Assembly: GCA_009602725.1 (NCBI GenBank)
Contig: WELB01000145.1
Span: forward strand, 342,524 to 363,269
From: Spirogloea muscicola
Taxonomy: Eukaryota > Streptophyta > Zygnematophyceae > Spirogloeales > Spirogloeaceae
Length of the DNA: 20,746 nucleotides
Direction: 5' to 3'
Both the position numbers and the translations under genes were made by a program. Shown piece by piece: positions 7,728 to 16,454 of this stretch (position 1 is the first letter of the stretch; every line of letters starts with the position of its first letter). The notes beneath the pieces were generated by a model. The model had not been told where the DNA came from. It searched no databases and saw nothing but the letters and a program-made list of their open reading frames with translations.

Positions 7728-10187
7728 ATGATCCTCTCCAGTAGCGCACGGGCAATGGCGGCGTCGACGTTGCCAATGCTGCCAAGCTACCACCACTGCG
7801 GTGTTGCTCATGCACAGTCAGACGCTGGCATACGGCTTCATGGGCGTTCCATACAGATCTCCGGCAGCACCTCCATCAAGTGTGCTCGCCAACGACTGTG
7901 TCGACGGCCGGGCCAAACGCATTGCTGCGCTCTCGTGACTGCGGCCGACGGCGGGCAGCGCCACGGGCTTGCTTACGCGGAGGTCCGGGAGGACGGCCGC
8001 AAGTACCTCGAGGTGTTGGCCACCAGCGTGCACAACATGACCCACGGTAGGCGCTTACTTCGCTACCGCTTCACATGACGCAGCTACGGCCTCAGTTGGC
8101 ATGGTCTCGGCAGCAGAGCTGGACTGCCTGTAGGCACAGCGATCTGGCTCCATCTCTTATCAGGAAATTCTGGCGTGGGACGTACCACCGTCCATGTGCA
8201 GGCTCCACCTCGCAGGCTTGCAGGTTGTTGCCCCTCTAGAAGTGGTGAAGCAAAGAACCCAAACCCCAGCTTCGCTTCGCTTCACCTTTAAGCATGACCT
8301 CAGTAAGTTGCAGTGCACTAAGAGTCCCTAAGCCAAGCATCTTGTGTCAAACTCGGCTGTTATCCAGGTTCCATTGTGGGGCTCATGTGTCTGCCCAGCA
8401 ATCGCGGACCGGACCTGGAGGGCCACCGGGAGTTCCCACTCTTCCTCAACGCCCTTGCTGCCGCGCCAGTGCAGGCCGCGCTTGCCAAGGGCGGGATGCC
8501 CCACGGTAACAGCAGCCGGTCGTCCCGTTCACCTGGCGGTCTCTTTAAATTTAGTCGTGTATGCTGCCAGCCAGAGGTTGTTGCATCACGCACTTGATGT
8601 AAGTATAGAGGGTGCATAGCTCTGAGAAGCTACGTTGTTGCACAAAGCTTGCGGGTCCTGGAAACTAAACCGTCAAACATTGACACCCCGCTTTTGTAAT
8701 GTAATAAATGGACAAGTCTGAGAGCTCAGCTTGCTCACACTCAATAGCAGCATAAGAGATAAGGCAGCATCGGACGTGCATAGGCAGGAAGGGTGTACCC
8801 ATGACAGGGTTGAGCTAGGACAGGTGGCAGCAGTGCTGTGGGGCGACGTCTGCCTGGTCATGTGGGCTGGGGCAATGAAAACAACGCCTCCTAGAATGGA
8901 CCTTCTGTCAGTGCCTTGCAAGCTTCACAACTGACAAGTCTCTTGGCAGGAGGCAGCCTTGGAGGAGGTCGAGCGGCTTCAGGACCAGGACCTGAGGCGG
9001 ATATACGTACACAGTCTGGAGGACGAGCGGACGGGTGGTGAGTTTGTGTTGGTTGATGAGAAGACCTTGCAGCAGCAGCAAGTGGCGTCCACGTTCCCGC
9101 AGGCAAGCTGTTCACTCGTGTGTTGCAGGCCATGCAATTGACAACTTCTTGTCTTCACGTTCAGAACGACCTATAGTTCCATGTCTTCAGCAATCATAGA
9201 CATTGACGTCGAGATGCAGCCTCATGCACAGAGAAGGTGATCAAGTTGTACTCTGGCTGAAATTTTGTGACCTTACCTCCTAATGAAGTTGTGCTTAATG
9301 GCCTGTTGCCAGGCCATTGCCGTGGCGTTGAGGTACAGGCAGCCTTTCTACATGAGCAGGGATGCTCTCTTTGCTGCAAACGCAGACTTTGTCGACAGGA
9401 TGCTCATCAATCCCCAAGGTTTTCCAAGGACTAGATCCCCTATTAAACACACATCTGTGGTTGCAGAAAGGTTGTTGATTATGTCCCTGACATCTCCAGA
9501 AGCGACTTGAAGTGCTGACCTTCCATTCACGTCCTAACATGCACAATGATAACTGTGCATGGCAGCAAGGGTTGAGGTAGGTGATGGAGAGATGCTCACG
9601 AGGCTGTCACAGCAGATGAAGGTGGTCGCCGAGCGTGCGCATGGGCTCCAAGCTGATCTAGCTGAGGCTGTGCGACTTGAGCAGGTGCATAAGAAGCCTT
9701 CTGAATACTCCAGACCTCCTTGCAAAATCAAGCCTCTTTGCTGGCATGCAGTATGAATTCCAAATCTCCAAATCTCCAAATCTCCATAGCTGACACGGAA
9801 ACCCATCCCTTGATTCACATCCCTTCTAGCCCTGATGGTTGAGAGCTGAAGAATAGCCCTTTGATGGGGTTGGCCTGTCTAGCAGATGTGATGCCATGTC
9901 TCTCGTGTCATATAGAAATCAATGCGACACCAAGTTACATCTCAGCTCATCAAACGTTCTCCATTTCTCTCCAAACTGCCAACTTCTTTGAGGCCAGCCT
10001 GTAGGGCCTCGGGAAGTCAACTGCTGATGTTGGACTTTTGCAATTAAATGTGCAGTATGAGGTTGCAGCATCTCTGAAGCGGCAGATACTGGAGGCCGAC
10101 GAATTGACTGACAAGGACCTCCCACACATCTTGAAGGGGTTGAAGGACCTGTACCTTCAGAGAATCGGCATATTCCTCAAATTATAA
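7728..10187 (+). CDS. BBD: BBD-type protein: BFN (DUF151) domain plus UVR motif, plastid-targeted-looking
   Basis: Exons: 7728-8046, 8368-8505, 8555-8598, 8950-9102, 9313-9418, 9566-9684, 10056-10187 (TAA). They give 336 residues and all phases agree, close to the size of Arabidopsis BBD proteins. The N-terminus (MILSSSARAMAAST, no acidic residue before the Asp near residue 32, many Ser/Ala/Arg) looks like a chloroplast transit peptide. The BFN domain follows: EVREDGRKYLEV; VVYAASQRLLHHAL; DLRRIYVHSLEDE; then AIAVALRYRQPFYMSRDAL, which aligns with the family's SDAI..A.R...PI.V block. A UVR-like motif (LAEAVRLEQYEVAASLKRQI) spans the last junction. Family knowledge: green-plant BBD proteins have RNase/DNase activity and roles in defence. 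The RPSD residues usual before the AIA block are replaced by STFP. The 9103 donor is GC. Exon 6 could begin at 9581 instead (15 nt shorter, same phase). Confidence 0.72.
9103..9312 (+). other. GC-AG intron in the BBD-like gene
   Basis: The donor CAG|GCAAGC at 9103 matches the strong consensus of GC donors. It leaves phase 0, which the next exon (GCC ATT GCC after GTTGCCAG) requires. A GTGAGT at 9038 looks stronger but leaves phase 1 and would break the frame. Confidence 0.75.
9761..9785. repeat. Short tandem repeat, 3 x CAAATCTC
   Basis: Three perfect 8-bp units in the last intron of the BBD-like gene. A simple repeat with no evident function. Confidence 0.9.
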
Positions 10188-10365
10188 TATCAAGCTGTTC
10201 TGCTACTCCCTTGGCTAGAATCACACCTTGTTAGTTCATAATCTAATCTTCGCCCCTTCATCTGTCTCATTAGCCGTTAAAGAAGACACAAGCAGGAAAT
10301 TCATTTCTTCTCACTGCTCCTTGGACGCGCTCCATTTGTCCTATCTAGCTTAAAACATCTTCGTA
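10188..10365. other. Convergent intergenic gap between BBD-like gene and EEF2KMT
   Basis: Only 178 bp separate the two stop codons, so the 3' UTRs probably abut or overlap. No TGTAA polyadenylation signal was seen on either strand in the gap. Confidence 0.7.
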
Positions 10366-13300
10366 TCAGATAGTCACGTTGCACATCAAACAGCCAAGGT
10401 ACGGAGTCATAGGCGCCATGCCATTCCATATCTTGTGCATGACAATATCGTTGCGGTCCAATTCTTGCACAAATGGGAAACAATTAAGCAGGGCATATGT
10501 GCCATGCAGCTCTTGAAGAACCAGCCCAGCATTGCGGACCTGCTCCGCGAAGGCATGCAGAGTGGCGGCATTCCTCACAGCAGTTGCTAAGTATGCCACA
10601 GGCCTCTTCTCATCATCACATTGAATGCTAATTCGTGCAGAACTTCCAATTACGTGGCCTTCCAGACAATGGGCACCCTCACTTGCAATCTGCCTTGAAC
10701 TCGAAGCAATGTCTTGCAGCTGACTGCTCGTGTCTTCCACAGTGACTTGCTGCGGGCTTTCTGCACACAAAGCTTCACCCCTCTGATCCTGCAAGGTCAC
10801 ACTTGGTGGCTCATCTAGTTGCTCTTCCCTTCTACCACGACTTGGCTGCACGTGATGCCTGCTTGTTCCAACGAAGTCCTTAGCTTTACTTCCAGTATTG
10901 CTTGTGCAAAGCTCAGGTTCCTCTAAGAGAAGCTCCGGAACCCTGGCTTCCATGTCAATTTCCCTATCCTGACAGGACCAATGTGCCTCTTCAGTCATGG
11001 TGGTGGGTTGCTGACTACCGTGACATAGACCTGTCCTCTTGACCACGCCTGAACTTGGGCCCTTCATAAGCAAGCAGAGGGTGCTGACAAGTGATGGGAT
11101 GATACCTATATCATATATCACATCTGCTCCGAACCTGATAAGGACAGATGAGTGAGTCTCAGCTTCTCTGTGACGGCATTCAGACACTAACGCATAGTTG
11201 CATGTCACTGCTGCATTAAGGGAGCCTTGCAAGCTAATAATCCCGCACAAAGAGAAGCGCCGTCATGCATATCATTCCATACATCTACATACATGATGAG
11301 GAGCTTACACAATATCTGCTGGCGGGTATGTGATGTTGACATCACCCCACCTCAGAATGCAAGTAGTGACCTGCAAGTATGTCAACGAAATCAACTGAGA
11401 CAGTTTGCGGGTCAGGCTAAAGATAACCAGTACTATTCATGGATAATGCACAAGAACCATTTCCTCAATACTGCGAACAATTCTGGCAAATGCAAAAAGA
11501 GCCTCCTTGAGGCTCAGCACAAATCATGAAGAGGCCTGCATTATTGTTGCTGCATTGTTCACTGCATTGCAGGTATGGGAGTCTGTAATAATTAAGTCCA
11601 TGACAGATGTCAATGAGGTCATAAGCCCTTCTTCAATTCTTCTCATGTTTCGTCTGCACAGCCTCCGCAACCTCGAGGCAACGCAATACTTTGGCTGTCA
11701 AAGAAACAGTATGTCAACCTGTCCAGGCTGTTGCAAGATGTCCTGGAAGCAGTCTCCATTGAAATCGACACCATTTATCTGGAGGTTGTGCTCAAGATTG
11801 ACCACTGCCTCGGCATCACCGTCCGTCAGAATCAACTGCATAGCAAAATGCCAAGCTAGTCAACTCGCGTCCAGCTTTTTGTTCAATTTGAGACATGACA
11901 AGCAGCAGATGGGTGAGGTAGTTACTGAAGAGGAATGGTCCGAAGGAGAATGCGACCACGTGCAAATATTGGTGCATATATGCAACTGTGCACCCAAGTG
12001 TGCTCTATACCTTTGCAGGCTGAAGCCTGGCAAGACACACTCCCAGAAGCCCTGCTCCACTACCGAGCTGACACAACAGCACAAGACTTGAGTCACCTTC
12101 ATACTGCGCTGGACGACCAGCACCATATGCACAATTGCAGCTCCAGCGTGCTGCTTAGTGGATTTGCACTAATCAGAAGGGTAAGTGAGGCGGAAAGGTT
12201 TTATGTATGTCCTTGATGAGAAAGCATGTGTTGTTGATCAGGGAGAAGAGCAAGATGTAGGGTGAATCACCTCCAAGCAGCACTTGCCAGTAACAAGTCT
12301 GGGAAAGTTCAGCAGAAACTCGGTCAGAGCAAAGCCAGCTGGCCACTCGCAGCAGCTGCAAAACCGAAGGCGCAAGACGCGCATGAGTGCGAGCAGCAGG
12401 CTATGCGAGTGGTGTAAGCGCAATCAATGAATGCTAACGATGAGCCCAACAATAGTGGCCAGCATAGAGATTGTACCATATTGAGATGCTAAAGGAGATA
12501 ACTGGAGCTCGACGGCAGGTCTCTTGTAGCTAGCTATCATGCTCTTGTACTGTGATGTAGGCCAGTGACAACAATCTCATTGGCAAGGAATCATGAGGCT
12601 GTGTATCACGACCATGCCACTATCACAAGCCTAGTCTTAAAATCAGGTCAATAGGTTCAAGATCTTGGTCCGCACCCAGTTCCACCCTGTAGTATGTTAG
12701 AGGAAAGCCTCAGTGTAACCAGCTGAGGCGATAGAACTGGCTCTCCCTCTGATGATGAGAGGGTGGTCGATAGCTGGTAGTAGGCAAACGTTTTGTAGAA
12801 TGTGCTCGTAAGCTGGGCAATACCCTGATCCTGCATCATGCAGAGATGTCAACGCAGAATGAGAAGGTAGTCACTTTACACCTCAGCATTCATGCTTTGG
12901 CATGTGCAGTTTCTAGTTAGCAATTGACACAGCGGCGCACAGACAGGAGAACAAACAGAAGCATGACTTAAGCATGCTGTATGGCCTACGCACAGACAGA
13001 AACTACTGTGCTTGTCTCACTGGTCCTCGGGCAACTTGTGAATTGCTATCATTACCCCAGCTGTGTATGAATCAAAGCAGGTCTCTCACTGCACTGTGTA
13101 CAGTAGACACCTTGCACGGTCGGAGCTTCAAGCTGTCGCCGTGCCTATCATACAGGGCTTCGAGTGCCTCAAGGCCATCCTCCTCTGCAGCGAGGATGAC
13201 AGCCTTGGTTGCCCTCACCATATACGACGAGAGGGGAGGATAACTTCTGCAAACCTGGGGAAACAGGTGAGTGTCTGTCAGGTCGAGTAGGCCTTTCTGT

Positions 13301-14342
13301 CAATTAAAGCAGGATGGTCTGCTCAGGCACCAAAACACCCCGCAAATTGACACCAACACAGTGTGGGGTTTCCAGTCCTTAGCCACAGACAGCAGAACGA
13401 CCTTATCGTCCAGGCAATGATGGAGAAAGAAGCCTTGGACACTATCGGTCATCTGACCATCACCAGCTGCCCTGCATCACAAAGAGGTGCTTACCGTCAG
13501 CAATACTGTCAGCGGAGGCGGTAAGATATGGGCAAGTGATCTTGTCCATGTCTGAGCAATTGAGGGAATCCAGGAATTGCAGTCCTGCTGAAGGCTACAG
13601 CAGAGCCAGGTAGATGCTCTGTCATGAAGGGGCCTTGAAAACACCTACTCTCAGATAATGAGCGACTGGTTTTGACCCTGCTACTAATGCATGCGCATCA
13701 CGTCATGAGCGACTGGGTTTGACCCTGCTACTAATGTATGCGCATCACGGGCCGATTGGTTCAGCAGCTCCACCGATTGGGACATTTGCGGCCTACAAAG
13801 GCCTGGAATGAGCTTGCGGCCCTTGATGCATCTACAAGCGCGGGATCCGGGATAGTCTGTGAATGGCTAGTAAGCAGTTAATCATTTAGCTGTACTGGGC
13901 GGCATTTACACCCTTGCTTTCTTGTACTGATGGACTAGTTCTTGATATCTGACTGTAATTGACTTTTCTGGCAACCACACACAGGAAAGCAGGCTGCAGA
14001 ATCAGCGGTCCTGAGAGGTCCGGCGCACAAGTGGAGACAGCGTGGCCAAGAGTGAGAATGGCAAAGGGTGTTGCAGGCGCCTCAACCCTCACACTGAACC
14101 CTAGCCCTAAACCCTTTCTTGCGATGTCTTGCTGTGCGTAAGGCAACAGCGAGAAGGTTGAGCATTGCCACGGCTGTCCCTTTTGCTGCAGCACAGCCCA
14201 ATCATGCGAGCAGCCACGCTCACCTGCAGTAGTCGACGAGGCTCGAGACGCGCTCCATCTGCCGGTAGGCACAGACAAGGCGCCAGAGGCTTGCCGTGAG
14301 CGGCGGAGGTGGCGGCGGCGGCGGCGTTTCCGCGGGCGCCAT
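10366..14342 (-). CDS. EEF2KMT: EEF2KMT/FAM86-type eEF2 lysine methyltransferase
   Basis: Exons in transcript order: 14342-14224, 13246-13111, 12830-12676, 12355-12271, 12067-12011, 11835-11719, 11370-11309, 11134-10366 (TGA); 499 residues, all phases consistent. The protein starts MAPAET followed by eight prolines, then LWRLVCAYRQMERV. Family landmarks in order: SYPPLSSYM (human PPSVKY region), ILQGGTG, the SAM-binding LGSGAGLLG (166-174), LTDGD (188-191), FGADVIYD (245-252), and a C-terminal YLATAVRNAATLHAF strand-helix matching the AFTVRNPETC block. The human and yeast (Efm3) enzymes trimethylate a lysine of elongation factor 2 in the cytosol, using S-adenosylmethionine. Two oddities: about 151 residues rich in Ser/Glu/Gln sit between FGADVIYD and the C-terminal block, and the N-terminal part before SYPP is about 20-25 residues short, so a small exon may be missed in the 977-bp first intron. 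Confidence 0.88.
13658..13749. repeat. Tandem duplication, 45-bp unit at 47-bp period
   Basis: Copy 1 (13658-13702) and copy 2 (13705-13749) both read ATGAGCGACTGG, TTTGACCCTGCTACTAATG, ATGCGCATCACG and differ at two positions. Located in EEF2KMT intron 1. Confidence 0.95.
14084..14116. repeat. Telomere-like / telo-box motif in EEF2KMT intron 1
   Basis: The plus strand contains AACCCTAGCCCTAAACCCT with further degenerate CAACCCT and TGAACCCT units to its left. CCCTAAA is the plant/green-algal type telomere unit (TTTAGGG on the other strand). It lies about 110 bp inside the intron from the first-exon donor. Confidence 0.75.
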
Positions 14343-14647
14343 GGCCGCCGAGCTCGCGCGGCCGTGAGCCGAGCAGCTCGACGGTGGGGAGAGAATGGAC
14401 TACTGCTGGCTAGGCTAGTCTTCGACAGCCGTCGCCCCTTGAATAACATCAAGCTCATCCGAAGGGGGCGATGGCTGGGAAATGCCAGCGCAGAAAGAAT
14501 GGACAAGGTTCAACAGGGCCGACAGTCGCTGAAAGCACACAGCTATGCAAGTGGCTACAGCAAATGCGAGCTTAAACCCGAGTCAGCAGCCGCAAGTCGG
14601 AGTAACTTGCAGCTGGAGTAGAGCCAATAAGTTGAATTTCCTGCCCG

Positions 14648-14973
14648 TACGGCCTCTCACAGCCATTGCCTTACAACGCGAAAGCTGAACTTTCTTGTAC
14701 AATTCAGCAGCTGCGAGTCAGAGTTGCTTGCAAAGTAGCTTGCGATGACCAGAAGCAGCAGCCACAGCGCGGCCTGCCTGGAGTTCGCTGCGAAAGCGAG
14801 GGAATGCTGGAGCAAGACTTGCAGGCGTATATGGACCAAGTGAGCAAGCGAGCCCACTGCACTGAAGCCTGGCTGCTCACCTTGCTGGCCTTGGTGTCGG
14901 GTATTCGGAGAAAGAAAACAGATAATAGCTCATGTTGTGTAAAGCATGGCTGTGAGAGGCCAGCCCAGAAGAA
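14648..14973. repeat. Inverted pair of repeat arms enclosing about 280 bp
   Basis: ACGGCCTCTCACAGCCATTG at 14648 is inverted at about 14949-14972 (GCTGTGAGAGGCCAGCCCAG). The same arms occur in the 150-bp foldback element at 4484-4633, so this may be a longer, older member of that element class. Confidence 0.5.
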
Positions 14974-15540
14974 CAAAATAGCTCTTTCAACTCAACAGCT
15001 CTGCCAAAGTAAAGCGATTGCTGTAAAAGGCCAGACCATGGGAATCTTCAAGGTCCAAAACGAGCCAGAAGACGCACGACCACGATTTACGCTTCCTTGA
15101 AATCTGCAACAGACCTTCCTAAATCTCGAGTCGGAAAGGGCAGATCAATTTAAGTAGCGGGCAGAAAAGCGTAGCCCTGTCGAATACTGGGGGCAGCAGC
15201 CAAGGCTCAGCCTGCCCGCAAGGGAACGGCAAATGCCAAGGATTGCTGCAGAGACATGGCAAGCGCAACCCGCAATGCCATCTGCTTTTGGTGACAGCCA
15301 TTCGGGCAGCCGTTGAAGGCCCCGCCCAGCGAAGGTCATCGGCTTTGAAACGCCCCAAATGGGAGCCCATCGGAGAACCAGTCTCAAAGTAGGTTGTGGT
15401 GGTGAAGATCCACTGGAGTAAATGTGACTCCCTCACCAGCCCAATTGTCCGCTTAGGCTCTCCCTGCCAGAGGAAGGACGGCTCTCCTCCAAGTGGACCA
15501 ACGGCTGTGGACGCCCCAGCAGGTAGGAAGCGGACACACA

Positions 15541-15605
15541 GAAGAAAGTGCTCGCCCATAGAGAAGAGGGGCTGGCAAAGCCAGCCTAAAAAGAATGGAC
15601 AATGG
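15541..15605 (-). repeat. Inverted copy of the second repeat type
   Basis: The reverse complement of 7130-7192. It contains a perfect 7-bp stem (GGCTGGC-AAA-GCCAGCC) and the flank AAAGAATGGACAATGG. Confidence 0.8.
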
Positions 15606-16454
15606 ACACAAGCTATCAGGAAAGGACGGGCAAATGTGAACAGGCCAAAGAAGGCTGGACAAGACTTGGGGGAAGACCTGCCAGCAAGGACGTTGCGGAT
15701 GCTAGTATCTTCGTGAAGTCTCCTTGAGCAGGCCATAAGCGAGCTCACGTTGCAAGAAGAACTAGTGTACCACAGCACACAGGCCTGCTTGTGCGAATGG
15801 GAAGGCTTGCCGAAGTCTTGGTGAAATCAGATAGTAAGCAAGGGAGACCTGCTCTACCTCCAGGGCCATGCAGCAACAAAACAGAGAGATCAACAGCAAC
15901 TATTTGAACTGGAGTTGAGGACCACCAGATGGCGCGAGGCGGAATTTAGGCCCCAGGCAGCAGCAGTATCTCTGCTGCCATGAATCAGAAGACCACCTTT
16001 GGAATTGACATGCTTAAACCACTTCATTTGTAAATATGGCTAAGCCTGTCCTTGACTTGCAGAGACCACCTGTGCCTTGACAATCCTCTAGCTGCCCAAC
16101 CTGATGAGGATCAATATGAGGTTCAGAAGGAAAATGCAGTCTAAGTGGTTCCATAAATGTGAACACAACGGGGTCTTCCAACAAGCACTGGACTTAATCC
16201 GGCACTGCTTCTAAACTGGGTGCTACAAGTATTATGTGGACTCTCTATATGAATGGCACAGGAAGGTGAGCAGTGGGTGGGTGCCTCCTCCCCTTGCATT
16301 CGTGCAGCAAGGGTGCAATAGCCCTACCTTATGAGCCATTCAGAAAGAGCTCCAAAATAATTTCCATCCGCTCTGCAGACTGCAAGACGGGCATGTAGGC
16401 CCGCACAAAAGAGTGCTACAGAAGCTGACAAGAAAGATCATCAATGAATTGAGG

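Larger units (their letters stand above)
13247..14223 (-). other. Long first intron of EEF2KMT
   Basis: The intron is 977 bp. It contains a 47-bp-period duplication at 13658-13749 and a telomere-like motif at 14084-14116. A conserved short exon may hide here, since the protein model is shorter than its relatives at this point. The stretch at about 13473-13566 on the minus strand reads GLQFLDSLNCSDMDKI and ends at a good GTAAGC donor, but its phase does not fit the neighbouring exons. Confidence 0.6.
14343..16454. other. Intergenic stretch between EEF2KMT and the PUX8-like gene
   Basis: No complete gene was recognised in 2.1 kb. The first 100-300 bp should hold the EEF2KMT promoter (minus strand); no clear motif is visible. 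A repeat fragment containing AGAATGGACAAGGTTC is at 14495-14512. An inverted pair at 14648-14973 and an inverted second-type repeat at 15541-15605 follow. 15620-16050 shows nothing recognisable. 16060-16450 has short coding-like plus-strand pieces described under findings. Confidence 0.7.

Noticed and set aside
9038-9043. GTGAGT as donor of BBD-like exon 4
   Set aside because: It leaves phase 1, while the next conserved exon needs phase 0; the GC donor at 9103 fits and keeps a longer conserved reading.
11935-12216. Plus-strand exon-like frame (AEAWQDTLPEALLHYRAD, followed by a GTAAGTG)
   Set aside because: The minus strand of the same stretch encodes the SAM-binding LGSGAGLLG exon of EEF2KMT with matching phases, so the plus frame is a shadow.
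15119-15778. A 219-residue minus-strand open frame
   Set aside because: Its lower part is repeat sequence (inverted copy of 7130-7192) and the rest has no protein-like signature.
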